From Leucobacter sp042726155 (GTDB taxonomy: Bacteria; Actinomycetota; Actinomycetes; Actinomycetales; Microbacteriaceae): 64,000 bases of DNA. Below, piece by piece: positions 7,862 to 16,991 of this stretch. Below the pieces are notes generated by a model, which was given only the letters and a program-made list of their open reading frames with translations, was not told where the DNA came from and searched no databases. Made by a program: the position numbers and the translations under genes. Location of the stretch: contig NZ_JBHXHV010000001.1 of assembly GCF_042726155.1 (NCBI RefSeq), positions 496,001 through 560,000 of the forward strand, in the 5' to 3' direction. The number at the start of each line of letters is the position of its first letter. Position 1 is the first letter of the stretch.

Positions 7862-10002
7862 TGGAGCCCGGACTCGACTCATCGAAGATCAGCGACATGG
7901 ATTATCACGCGCTGAACGCGATGCTCAATCTCTACGATGCCGACGGGAACATTCAGTTCGACCGCGATCGTGAGGCTGCGCGGCAGTACTTCCTGCAGCA
8001 CGTCAACCAGAACATGGTGTTCTTCCACAACTTCGAAGAGCGCATGCGTTACCTCATCGACAACGACTACTACGAGTCGGCGCTGATCGAGCAGTACGGC
8101 GTGCCGTTCATCGAAGAGTTGACGAACGAAGCGTACGCAATGAAGTTCCGCTTCCCGACCTTCCTCGGGGCGTTTAAGTTCTTCACCTCGTACGCGCTGA
8201 AGACGTTCGACGGCAAGCGTTACCTTGAGCGTTTCGAGGATCGCGTTGTGATGTCAGCACTCGGCCTCGCTGAGGGCGACCGCGAACTCGCTCGCGGTCT
8301 CGTGCGCGAAATCGTGTCGGGTCGCTTCCAGCCCGCGACGCCAACGTTCCTGAACCTGGGCAAAGCGCAGCGCGGCGAGCTCGTCTCGTGCTTCCTGCTG
8401 CGCATCGAAGACAACATGGAATCGATCTCGCGCGGCATTAACTCGTCGCTGCAGCTCTCGAAGCGCGGTGGCGGCGTGGCACTGCTGCTCTCGAACATTC
8501 GCGAGACCGGCGCGCCCATCAAGAAGATCGAGAACCAGTCGTCGGGAATCATCCCCGTGATGAAGCTGCTCGAAGACAGCTTCAGCTACGCGAACCAGCT
8601 CGGCGCGCGTCAGGGCGCCGGCGCCGTCTACCTGTCGGCGCACCACCCCGACATCATGCGCTTCCTCGACACCAAGCGCGAGAACGCTGACGAGAAGATC
8701 CGCATCAAGACGCTCTCGCTGGGCGTTGTGATCCCCGACATCACGTTCGAACTCGCCAAGAAGGGCGAGGACATGTACCTGTTCTCGCCGTACGACGTCG
8801 AGCGCGTCTACGGTGTGCCCTTCGGTGACATCTCGATCTCCGAGAAGTACGCCGAGATGGTCGACGATGCGCGTATTAAGAAGACGAAGATCAATGCGCG
8901 TCACTTCTTCCAGACCATCGCCGAGCTGCAGTTCGAGTCGGGCTACCCCTACATCGTGTTCGAAGACACGGTAAACCGGGCAAACCCGATCAAGGGCCGC
9001 ATCAACATGTCGAACCTCTGCTCCGAGATTCTGCAGGTCAACACCCCGACGACGTACAACGAAGACCTCAGCTACAGCGACATCGGCAAAGACATCTCGT
9101 GCAACCTGGGCTCGATGAACATCGCCGCAGCGATGGACGGCGGCAACCTCGGCGGCACCGTTGAGCTCGCGATCCGCGCCCTCACCTCGGTCAGCGACCA
9201 GAGCCACATCAGCTCGGTGCGGTCGATCGAAGACGGCAACGACAAGTCGCACGCCATCGGCCTTGGCCAGATGAACCTGCACGGCTACCTCGCTCGCGAG
9301 CACGTGCACTACGGCTCCGAAGAGGGCATCGACTTCACGAACATCTACTTCTACACCGTGCTCTTCCACGCGCTGCAGGCTTCCAACCGCATCGCCATCG
9401 AGCGCAAGAGCGTGTTCGGCGGGTTCGAAGATTCGCAGTACGCGTCCGGCGAGTTCTTCGACAAGTACACCGACCAGGAGTGGGCGCCCGCCACCGAGCG
9501 TGTCGCTGAGCTGTTCGCACAGTCGGGCATTTCGATCCCGACTCGGGATGATTGGCGCGAGCTCAAGGCGAGCGCTATGGCCCACGGCATCTACAACCAG
9601 AACCTGCAGGCCGTGCCGCCGACCGGTTCGATCTCGTACATCAACAACTCGACGAGCTCGATTCACCCGATCGCCTCGAAGATCGAGATTCGCAAGGAAG
9701 GCAAGCTCGGTCGCGTCTACTACCCGGCGCCGTTCATGACGAACGAAAACCTGGAGTTCTACCAGGACGCCTACGAGATCGGCCCCGAGAAGATCATCGA
9801 TACCTACGCCGCGGCGACGCAGCACGTCGACCAGGGCCTGTCGCTGACGCTGTTCTTCAAGGACACCGCCTCGACGCGCGACATCAACAAGGCGCAGATC
9901 TACGCATGGCGCAAGGGCATCAAGACGATCTACTACATCCGCCTGCGTCAGCTTGCTCTCGAGGGAACTGACATGACGGAGTGCGTCAGCTGCATGCTGT
10001 GA
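7861..10002 (+). CDS. nrdE: Class Ib ribonucleoside-diphosphate reductase, alpha subunit NrdE
   Basis: 713 aa from the ATG overlapping the nrdI stop; a TTG at 7846 and a GTG at 7858 are possible but less likely. It is the catalytic subunit that reduces NDPs to dNDPs. Visible are the N-terminal NrdE domain, SCFLLRIEDNMESI with the first redox Cys, NMSNLCSEI with the active-site Asn/Cys/Glu group, PTGSISYINNSTSSIHP in the phosphate-binding region, the radical-path tyrosines of IKTIYYIRLRQ, and the C-terminal swinging-arm CxxC in TECVSCML. Length is as usual for NrdE, which lacks the ATP-cone of class Ia. Confidence 0.97.
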   Translation: MEPGLDSSKISDMDYHALNAMLNLYDADGNIQFDRDREAARQYFLQHVNQNMVFFHNFEERMRYLIDNDYYESALIEQYGVPFIEELTNEAYAMKFRFPTFLGAFKFFTSYALKTFDGKRYLERFEDRVVMSALGLAEGDRELARGLVREIVSGRFQPATPTFLNLGKAQRGELVSCFLLRIEDNMESISRGINSSLQLSKRGGGVALLLSNIRETGAPIKKIENQSSGIIPVMKLLEDSFSYANQLGARQGAGAVYLSAHHPDIMRFLDTKRENADEKIRIKTLSLGVVIPDITFELAKKGEDMYLFSPYDVERVYGVPFGDISISEKYAEMVDDARIKKTKINARHFFQTIAELQFESGYPYIVFEDTVNRANPIKGRINMSNLCSEILQVNTPTTYNEDLSYSDIGKDISCNLGSMNIAAAMDGGNLGGTVELAIRALTSVSDQSHISSVRSIEDGNDKSHAIGLGQMNLHGYLAREHVHYGSEEGIDFTNIYFYTVLFHALQASNRIAIERKSVFGGFEDSQYASGEFFDKYTDQEWAPATERVAELFAQSGISIPTRDDWRELKASAMAHGIYNQNLQAVPPTGSISYINNSTSSIHPIASKIEIRKEGKLGRVYYPAPFMTNENLEFYQDAYEIGPEKIIDTYAAATQHVDQGLSLTLFFKDTASTRDINKAQIYAWRKGIKTIYYIRLRQLALEGTDMTECVSCML

Positions 10003-10053
10003 TCTTCCCGATCAGGGCAGAGTTTAAGAATCCACCGGAGTAGAAAGAACCCG

Positions 10054-11022
10054 ATGAACTTCAAGCTGGGACACGCTGTTCAGGCGATCAACTGGAACCG
10101 CATCCAAGACGACAAAGACCTTGAGGTCTGGAACCGTCTCGTCAACAACTTCTGGTTGCCCGAGAAGGTGCCGCTGTCGAACGACGTCCAGTCGTGGGCG
10201 ACCCTGACGCCGCAGGAGCAGTTGCTCACCATGCGCGTGTTTACGGGTCTCACCCTGCTCGACACGATCCAGGGCACCGTCGGTGCCGTGTCGCTGATCC
10301 CCGACGCAATTACTCCCCACGAGGAGGCCGTCTACACGAACATTGCGTTCATGGAGTCGGTGCACGCGAAGAGCTACTCGTCGATCTTTTCGACGCTCTG
10401 CTCGACGCAGGAGATCGACGACGCGTTCCGCTGGTCAGTCGAGAACCCGAATCTGCAGAAGAAGGCGCAGATCATCACCGATTACTACGAGGGTGACGAT
10501 CCACTGAAGCGCAAGATCGCGTCGACGCTGCTCGAATCGTTCCTGTTCTACTCGGGCTTCTACCTGCCGATGTACTGGTCAAGCCACGCCAAGCTGACCA
10601 ACACGGCAGACCTGATCCGCCTCATCATTCGCGACGAGGCCGTGCACGGGTACTACATCGGCTACAAGTTCCAGAAGGGACTCGAGAACGAGACCGAAGA
10701 GCGCCGCCAGGAGCTCAAGGACTACACGTTCTCGTTGATGTACGAGCTCTACGACAACGAGGTGAAGTACACCGCCGATCTCTACGACCCGGTGGGCCTG
10801 ACCGAAGACGTCAAGAAGTTCCTGCACTACAACGCCAACAAGGCGCTGATGAACCTCGGCTACGAGGCGATGTTCCCGAAGGAAATGACCGACGTGAACC
10901 CGGCCATCCTGTCGTCGCTCTCGCCGAACGCTGACGAAAATCACGACTTCTTCAGCGGCTCGGGCTCCTCCTACGTCATCGGCAAGGCAGTCGCCACCGA
11001 AGACGAGGACTGGGACTTCTAA
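10054..11022 (+). CDS. nrdF: Class Ib ribonucleoside-diphosphate reductase, beta subunit NrdF
   Basis: 322 aa, a ferritin-like radical subunit that generates the tyrosyl radical passed to NrdE. Metal ligands are recognisable in NIAFMESVHAKSYSSIFSTL (Glu and His) and IIRDEAVHGYYIGYKF (ExxH), and the N-terminal NWNRIQDDKDLEVWNRLVNN is characteristic. The tail IGKAVATEDEDWDF ends in the acidic-aromatic peptide that docks on NrdE. It closes the nrdHIEF operon and is followed at once by a strong hairpin. A typical AGAAAG leader precedes the ATG. Confidence 0.97.
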   Translation: MNFKLGHAVQAINWNRIQDDKDLEVWNRLVNNFWLPEKVPLSNDVQSWATLTPQEQLLTMRVFTGLTLLDTIQGTVGAVSLIPDAITPHEEAVYTNIAFMESVHAKSYSSIFSTLCSTQEIDDAFRWSVENPNLQKKAQIITDYYEGDDPLKRKIASTLLESFLFYSGFYLPMYWSSHAKLTNTADLIRLIIRDEAVHGYYIGYKFQKGLENETEERRQELKDYTFSLMYELYDNEVKYTADLYDPVGLTEDVKKFLHYNANKALMNLGYEAMFPKEMTDVNPAILSSLSPNADENHDFFSGSGSSYVIGKAVATEDEDWDF

Positions 11023-11040
11023 CACCCAGCGCAGATTGTA

Positions 11041-11087
11041 ATAGCCCCGGTCGGGCACCCCGCATGCGGGTGCCCGACCGGGGCTAT
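11041..11087 (+). terminator. Transcription terminator hairpin after nrdF
   Basis: A perfect 20-bp stem (11041-11060 pairs with 11068-11087) with the 7-base loop CGCATGC, starting 18 bp after the nrdF stop. There is no long T-run, as is common for actinobacterial terminators. Confidence 0.85.
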
Positions 11088-11098
11088 TCGCGTTGGGT

Positions 11099-11474
11099 GC
11101 GGGATCCTTGAGCGGTTTGTGGTGGAGAAGCCGGGGTGGGATGAGGAACGCGGCACTCCGTGCGGCCGAGCGTCACCCGCAACAAAAGCTGTACCTAAGC
11201 CGGTTATCGACGTACCCTGAGGTATAGCATGCACCGCTGGGGGGAGTCTATGGTGAAATCGCTAGAAAACTTCTTGGGTCATCCAATTGTCGGCGGCTCC
11301 CAGGGTCGTTTGGGCTCAACTTCGGCGTGATTTCGCGCGAGCAGGCACCATTTCATCGACTGAGTTGAAAAGCTGTTGAAAACTGGTGCGATCGCCGTTT
11401 TGGGCTGCGCACAGGCATCACACTTAGTGACTACTACTGGTCGTGTGAACGGCCTTGTCTGGAGGAACTTTCTC
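11099..11474. other. Intergenic region upstream of the pilus locus, no gene seen
   Basis: This 376-bp stretch is less GC-rich than its surroundings and should carry the pilus promoter. I see a tandem TTGAAAA at 11365-11382 but no convincing minus-10 at the right distance, and no protein-like frame on either strand. Confidence 0.5.
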
Positions 11475-14297
11475 GTGCAGCGCACTTCACATCGACGAGC
11501 TTCGATCATGAGCCGGGTTCGGCGCACGGTCGTCGCCGTCGCGGTCAGCGCACTTGCGCTGACCGGCGCGATCGCGATCGTGGCGAACCCGTTGGCCGAC
11601 GTTCCCGCCGCGCAAGCGGCCGACCCGCTCGCTCCGCCAGAGGTCTTCAAGCTCCAGGGCGCCGCAGATCGCATTGGCGACGTCATCGACGAGCTCCGCA
11701 TCGACTTCGTCGTCAAGGTTCCGCACGGGTACGTCAATCCCGCGACGGGCGCGATGCAGACTGTCGGTGGGAACCAGTTGCGCGTTGGCTACGACTACGG
11801 CAATGGTGGCGTGCGCAACATGGGGTACCTGAATACCATGGGCGCCGCAGGCGCGACAGCATGGGCGAACAATCGGAATGAGTACTTCACCATTCACAAT
11901 GTGATCGTGTCGGGCGAAAGCGACTTTCTGGTGATGTCGCTCGAGGGTGACCTGAACTTTCCAGACAACGCGATCGCGAACAACGTCCCGGGCGGCAAAC
12001 CGGGCTTCCTGAATCTGTACCTCAGCTATGCAACCGGCAATGTGCCGGGCTCGGGTGGTACCACCGCGTGGATCCCAACGGCGAAGACGGTGCACCCGTT
12101 CGATTACAACGAGTACTACGACCGCCTTGGGGCGACGAACGTTGCCGGCCCGCAGATCGGCATGCAGTTCGACGGTATCTACAACCTGTGGAGCGGCGAC
12201 CAGGCGAACTGGGGCCAGGTGCTCGACTTCGGTCTCAACAACTATCCGGCGGGGGTTTTGCCTCCGAACTCCGTCGCCGTCGATCTTGCTAACCGGGCGT
12301 ACAGCAGCGTGGCCGCTGGCCCGGCCGGTTCCGTGAGCGATAGCTTCTGGTACGCCTGGGTGCACGAAGACGGCTCGCTCGTAACGGACATCAACACCGC
12401 GCCGATCCACGTCACTGGCGTGACCCCGAGCAGTTCTCGAAACGGCACCTCAAACGTTGTGAAGAACCTCCCGTCAACATCGCCGACGCTCGCGTACACC
12501 GCGGCGCAGGGTGCACAGGGTCTCACCACGAAGGTGGGCGCAGACGGCGCAATTGACTTCACCACTGCCGGCGGCACCGGGTACTACCGCCTCGCGGTGT
12601 GGCCCGAATCCCGCAACCCAACGTCGGTCACTGCTGACAACGGTGCCCCACTGCTCTCGTACACAGCGGCCGACCTGTTCGATGCCAATGGCCTCATCAC
12701 CGCGAGCGCAGACAATATCAAGTGGCTCGTTGGCTCTGCCTACTACAAGTACAACGTGCCGCTGCCGCCGGCTCCCGTGATCGACACCCCGGTGACGGGG
12801 TCGCGCACCAACCACAACACCTCGGTCGTAATCTCTGGTCGCGGTGAACCGGACCACACGATCACGCTGAAGTGGAAGTCGGGCACTGCGACGACAGACT
12901 TCAACGATCCGAATCAAACGCTGCTCGTTGACGGGCAAAACGGCACGGAAGTAACCGTGCAGCCGGACGGCACTTGGACGTACACCTACACACCAGCGTC
13001 TCCCATCGCCGACGGTACCTACTCGATCGTGGCCGCTCAGACGGAGCATTCGACCGGGTACGAAGTCACTTCGCCGCCGTCCAACCCGAACAACGCCACA
13101 ACACCCACCGCGTGGGGCGTGACGTTTACCATCGACACGGTCGCGCCAACCGCGCCAGCATTTGCGTGCCCGGCGTCTCCGACGAGCAATCCGACGCCGT
13201 CGTTCTCGGGAACGGGCGTTGAGTCGGGCGCCGTTGTCGAGGTCTTCCAGAACAACGTGAAGATCGGCGAGGCGACCGTGACAGGCGCATCGTGGACGTA
13301 CACAATCGACACGGCGCTCGTGAACGGCACGTACAACTTCACCGTCAAGCAGCGCGACATTGCCGGAAATCTCTCGGCAGCATCTGCGCCCGTCTGTACC
13401 CTGCAAATTGCGGCCGACGTGCCTGTGTCGGGTACGAAGGTCGTCACTGACGTGCACAACGGCGATCCCTCGCTCCCGGCGGTGAGCCCCTCAAACTGGG
13501 AGATTACCGCGACGACCGGTGGCACGACCTCCGTGATCAGCGGCAGCTCGAACTTCAAGTTTGTTCGCGGCACGAGCTACACGATCGGCGAGCGGCTGCG
13601 CAGCACGCCGACCCCCGAGGCGAACGCGCCGCTGTACACACAGCGAGGGCAGCTCGTCTGCACTGACGCGAACGGCGGTGCACTTCCCGCGGGCATCGTG
13701 AATGCGGCGAACCAGACAGTGCTCATACCTTCGGCCGCAGCGTTCCCCGAGCCGATGCGCTGCGAGATGACCAACAGCACGTCGCAGGCAACGTTCGTCA
13801 CACAGCGATTGGGTGGCCAGACCACCGATCCGGCGGCCGACTGGACGCTGAATGCGGTGCACTCCAGCACCCAATACAACTTTGCCCTCGACTCTGCGGT
13901 TTCGACTCGCGTGGCTCGTCCCGCGGACTACAGCCTCACCGCTGACGCCCCCGACGGCCTCGCAATCATCGGCCTCCAACACCTTGACCTGAGCGTCCCG
14001 GCCTGTGCGGCCCTCGCGAATACAGCTGCGACCGCGCCCGAGAGCTGCTGGGTGCAGGTCGCCGGCGGCGCAACAGCTTCGGGCGTAGCGCTGCCGCAGG
14101 GGCAACACTCGGTGTTCCGCATCGTGGCAGCATCCCCAGCTGACATGCCGAGCATTCCGCTCACAGGCGGACTCGGATCATGGATCTTCACGGTCGGCGG
14201 CCTCGGCGCCCTCGCAATTGCCGGGCTCGCATATTTCCGCCGACATCGCCTGCAACTTGCGGCGGCGTCTCGCATTACGGAGGTGTCCGCTGAGTAG
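11475..14297 (+). CDS. Large LPXTG-type surface protein, probable pilus tip adhesin
   Basis: 940 aa from the GTG at 11475, which has GGAGGA 8 bp upstream. An Arg-rich N-terminus and hydrophobic signal (RTVVAVAVSALALTGAIAIV, cleavage near AQAAD) lead into a roughly 400-residue region of unknown fold. Two bacterial Ig-like domains follow, one near PVIDTPVTGSRTNHNTSVVI and one near TPSFSGTGVESGAVVEVFQN, and then a SpaA-like region (PVSGTKVVTDVHNG). The C-terminus has the sorting signal IPLTGG, a membrane helix and Arg/His residues. Size, position before a pilin and sortase, and Ig modules fit a tip or ancillary adhesin of a sortase-assembled pilus. No von Willebrand A motif was found. What it binds is unknown. 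Confidence 0.85.
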   Translation: MQRTSHRRASIMSRVRRTVVAVAVSALALTGAIAIVANPLADVPAAQAADPLAPPEVFKLQGAADRIGDVIDELRIDFVVKVPHGYVNPATGAMQTVGGNQLRVGYDYGNGGVRNMGYLNTMGAAGATAWANNRNEYFTIHNVIVSGESDFLVMSLEGDLNFPDNAIANNVPGGKPGFLNLYLSYATGNVPGSGGTTAWIPTAKTVHPFDYNEYYDRLGATNVAGPQIGMQFDGIYNLWSGDQANWGQVLDFGLNNYPAGVLPPNSVAVDLANRAYSSVAAGPAGSVSDSFWYAWVHEDGSLVTDINTAPIHVTGVTPSSSRNGTSNVVKNLPSTSPTLAYTAAQGAQGLTTKVGADGAIDFTTAGGTGYYRLAVWPESRNPTSVTADNGAPLLSYTAADLFDANGLITASADNIKWLVGSAYYKYNVPLPPAPVIDTPVTGSRTNHNTSVVISGRGEPDHTITLKWKSGTATTDFNDPNQTLLVDGQNGTEVTVQPDGTWTYTYTPASPIADGTYSIVAAQTEHSTGYEVTSPPSNPNNATTPTAWGVTFTIDTVAPTAPAFACPASPTSNPTPSFSGTGVESGAVVEVFQNNVKIGEATVTGASWTYTIDTALVNGTYNFTVKQRDIAGNLSAASAPVCTLQIAADVPVSGTKVVTDVHNGDPSLPAVSPSNWEITATTGGTTSVISGSSNFKFVRGTSYTIGERLRSTPTPEANAPLYTQRGQLVCTDANGGALPAGIVNAANQTVLIPSAAAFPEPMRCEMTNSTSQATFVTQRLGGQTTDPAADWTLNAVHSSTQYNFALDSAVSTRVARPADYSLTADAPDGLAIIGLQHLDLSVPACAALANTAATAPESCWVQVAGGATASGVALPQGQHSVFRIVAASPADMPSIPLTGGLGSWIFTVGGLGALAIAGLAYFRRHRLQLAAASRITEVSAE

Positions 14298-14416
14298 GCC
14301 GCGATCCGTGCCGTGAAGCCGCGGCCTTCACCAGGGCCCCAACACCACCGCGCCGAACGGCGCTCCCAATCTCCCCACTCCCCGATTCACACAGTGAATG
14401 ACGAAAGGACCACCCA

Positions 14417-15895
14417 GTGAAGCACAAGACGTCACGCGGCGCCCGTGCAATTGCCCTGCTCGGCACCGCAGCAATCGCGGCCGGCTCGATCGGCCTCATC
14501 GCGACCCCCGCCTTCGCCGCACCCGGCGAAGGCGGAACGGGAACGCTCACCGTCCACAAGCTCGAGCAGCCCGACACCGACTTCGGCCCCGCAAACGGCA
14601 CGGAGCTTGACCTCTCGGGTGCCGGCGCGGTCGGACTCGAAGCAGGCTTCACCGTCTGCTCGATCGACGGCATCGACCTGGCGAACTCCGCCGAATGGTC
14701 ACGCCTCAGCAACATCAGCGCAAGCATCAACGGCAGCGGCGATGTCGTCGTGAATGAGGGCGGCAACACGCTCACCGTCACCTGCGCGGCTGAGCAGACC
14801 ACCACGCTGCCCGCGGGCGCCACCACCTTCGACCTTGCCGCGGACAAGGCATACGTTGTGTACGAGAGCACGCCCGCTGAGAACGCCATCTCTGTCGCGC
14901 AGCCCGCCGTCGTCACCGTGCCGTACCCCGGAAGCGGCGCAGCCGGCGAAGCGGCGTGGAACTACAACCCGCACATCTACCCGAAGAACATCGTCGTCGG
15001 CTCAGGCGCGACGAAAGACGGCAAGATCGTCGGCGACAAAGTCACCTTCGACATCAACGTTCCGATCAAGCCGCTGAGCCAGGGCGAGACCTACACCGAG
15101 CTGCGCATCAACGATCAGCTCTCAGACTCGCTGCAGTTCACCGGCGGCACCGTCGTGCTGCAGAATTCTGCGGGCGGCGACGTCGCACTCGTTCCGGCTG
15201 ACTACACACTCAGCACTCCGTCGGGTAACGGCGGCGACGAGGTCATCTTGAACTTCACCGCGAGCGGCCTCGCGAAGATCCAGGCCAACATCGGTGGCAA
15301 CATCGTGTTCACGATCAACGCGGACGCAATCGGCACAGGCTCGACGGCGAATGAGGCGAAGATCACGCTCAACGGCAAGACGACCGACAAGGGCCCGGAG
15401 GTTCCGAACCCGTCGGAGTTCTTCGGTGGCGCGTACATCATCAAGCAGGCCGACAACAAGGGCGCCGGTGCGAACGTGCCGCTCGCGGGTGCAAGCTTCT
15501 CGATCTACACCGCAGATGCAGCAGCGACGACCTGCCCCGCAACGCCCGACGCAGCTGCAACCGAGGTCTTCGCTGACCAGGTCTCCGGCGCAGACGGCAA
15601 CACCCCCGACGTTGTGCTCGCGGCTGGTAAGTACTGCGTCTACGAGACCGGCGTCCCCGCTGGTTATAAGGGCCTGAACGGCGGCCTCGTGCTTGAGGTC
15701 ACCGGCGAGGGTTCGAACGTCACCGTGGTCAACACCCAGATCGGTGCCGATGAGGGAGACCTCCCGGCGCTGCCGCTGACCGGTGCGGCCGGTAGCTTCC
15801 TGATTCTCGGCGGCGGCGTTGTGCTGCTGCTCGCAGGTATCGTGCTCGTAGTTGCACGTCGCCGCAAGCAGGAAGAGGAGCTCGAAGAGGTCTAA
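14417..15895 (+). CDS. Major pilin, SpaA/SpaH/FimA type
   Basis: 492 aa from a GTG start preceded by GAAAGGA. The signal peptide ends near TPAFA-A (residue about 35). The pilin motif YPKN (Lys190, in WNYNPHIYPKN) supplies the lysine that a class C sortase joins to the Thr of the next subunit. The E-box YETGVPAGY (about residues 409-417) stabilises an intramolecular isopeptide bond. The sorting signal is LPLTG at 452-456, followed by a membrane helix and the RRRKQEEE tail. With the upstream surface protein and downstream sortase it forms a minimal pilus operon. A strong hairpin follows immediately. Confidence 0.95.
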   Translation: MKHKTSRGARAIALLGTAAIAAGSIGLIATPAFAAPGEGGTGTLTVHKLEQPDTDFGPANGTELDLSGAGAVGLEAGFTVCSIDGIDLANSAEWSRLSNISASINGSGDVVVNEGGNTLTVTCAAEQTTTLPAGATTFDLAADKAYVVYESTPAENAISVAQPAVVTVPYPGSGAAGEAAWNYNPHIYPKNIVVGSGATKDGKIVGDKVTFDINVPIKPLSQGETYTELRINDQLSDSLQFTGGTVVLQNSAGGDVALVPADYTLSTPSGNGGDEVILNFTASGLAKIQANIGGNIVFTINADAIGTGSTANEAKITLNGKTTDKGPEVPNPSEFFGGAYIIKQADNKGAGANVPLAGASFSIYTADAAATTCPATPDAAATEVFADQVSGADGNTPDVVLAAGKYCVYETGVPAGYKGLNGGLVLEVTGEGSNVTVVNTQIGADEGDLPALPLTGAAGSFLILGGGVVLLLAGIVLVVARRRKQEEELEEV

Positions 15896-15912
15896 CCCTC
15901 GCGCTCTCCGAG

Positions 15913-15953
15913 AGCGTCGTCCCGAGGCCAGTTGCCTCGGGACGACGCTTTTC
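15913..15953 (+). terminator. Hairpin with T-run between pilin and sortase genes
   Basis: AGCGTCGTCCCGAGGC pairs perfectly with GCCTCGGGACGACGCT over a 5-base loop (CAGTT) and is followed by TTTT. Placed 18 bp after the pilin stop and 26 bp before the sortase start, it should give much more pilin than sortase transcript. Confidence 0.85.
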
Positions 15954-15978
15954 CCGTTCCGTAAGACGAAGGACCCAC

Positions 15979-16953
15979 ATGAACACCCAGGCCGACGCAC
16001 CCAGCGCGCCAGGCGCGAGAAAACCGCGACGCCGCTGGAAGTTCAGCTGGCTCAACCTCGCGATCTCGATCCTGCTGCTTGCCGGGCTCGTGCTGCTCGT
16101 GTACCCAACGGCGGCCTCATGGGTTTCGCAACACAACCAATCGAACCTCATCACCGACCAGGCGACAGAAAACAGCCGCAAAGCGCAAGCTGAGATCTCG
16201 AAGTCACTGAAAGACGCGCACAAGTACAACGATCTGCTCGAATCGGGTGCGCTGTTGGCCTCCGGAGCGCACGTCGCCGAGGGCACGGGCACGACGGATA
16301 CGCAGCTCGACTACTGGAAACTCCTCAAGGCTGACCCGACCGGGGTGATGGCGCGGCTCCAAGTTCCCGCCATCGACCTTGATTTGCCCGTGTACCACGG
16401 CACGAGCGACAAGACACTGCTCGCCGGTGTCGGGCACCTGCAGGGCACCTCGCTGCCGGTCGGTGGCACGGGCACCCGATCCGTGCTGACCGGCCACCGT
16501 GGGCTGGCGAACGCAACGATGTTCACGAACCTCGACAGGGTCAAGAAGGGCGACACGTTCAGCGTCGAGGTGCTGGGTGAGGTGCTCACCTATCGCGTCT
16601 TCAAGATCGAAGTCGTTGATCCCGATGCGACCGAAGAAATCAGGGCCGTCAAGGGCAAAGACCTGATGACACTCGTGACCTGCACGCCGCTCGGCATCAA
16701 CACGCATCGCATTCTCATCACCGGCGAGCGCGTCAGCCCCACGCCGCAGAGTGACATCGACTCGATGAACGCTGCACCGGATGTGCCGGGCTTTCCCTGG
16801 TGGATCGTGGTCCTAGCGTCGGGCACCGTCGTGATCGGCACCTGGTATTGGCGGGCGGGGCTGGGCCCGCGCCCGAAACGCACGCGTGAAGAGAAAAGGT
16901 GCGCCCAAGACGGATGTGTGAAGCGCGGGGGAACCGCTACGGGGATAGTCTGA
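15979..16953 (+). CDS. srtC: Class C sortase (pilin polymerase)
   Basis: 324 aa with CGAAGGA before the ATG. A basic N-terminus and one membrane helix (SWLNLAISILLLAGLVLLVY) precede the sortase barrel, and a second C-terminal helix (PWWIVVLASGTVVIGTWYW) is typical of class C. The catalytic triad is visible: His173 in LTGHRGL, Cys235 in TLVTCTPLG and Arg244 in NTHRILI. A lid-like DPTG segment lies near residue 120. It should cleave (I/L)PLTG and link pilin subunits through the YPKN lysine. The 3' end overlaps or abuts the LuxR-type gene, depending on that gene's start. Confidence 0.95.
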   Translation: MNTQADAPSAPGARKPRRRWKFSWLNLAISILLLAGLVLLVYPTAASWVSQHNQSNLITDQATENSRKAQAEISKSLKDAHKYNDLLESGALLASGAHVAEGTGTTDTQLDYWKLLKADPTGVMARLQVPAIDLDLPVYHGTSDKTLLAGVGHLQGTSLPVGGTGTRSVLTGHRGLANATMFTNLDRVKKGDTFSVEVLGEVLTYRVFKIEVVDPDATEEIRAVKGKDLMTLVTCTPLGINTHRILITGERVSPTPQSDIDSMNAAPDVPGFPWWIVVLASGTVVIGTWYWRAGLGPRPKRTREEKRCAQDGCVKRGGTATGIV

Positions 16954-16991
16954 GCACGGAAGAGCTCATGGGAGAAGTTTCAGGGGGCGAC

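Noticed and set aside
8254..9825. A 523-codon open frame antisense to nrdE
   Set aside because: It mirrors the strong codon bias of nrdE on the other strand. Its sequence is Arg/Val/Asp-rich and low in recognisable motifs, and nrdE is certain.
11365..11400. Promoter with TTGAAA for the pilus locus
   Set aside because: Two TTGAAA hexamers are present, but no minus-10-like hexamer lies 16-19 bp downstream of either.
16899..16991. Earlier start for the LuxR-type gene inside srtC
   Set aside because: It would overlap srtC by about 55 bp without a good ribosome site, and the encoded residues are atypical. The ATG at 16992 has a G-rich site.
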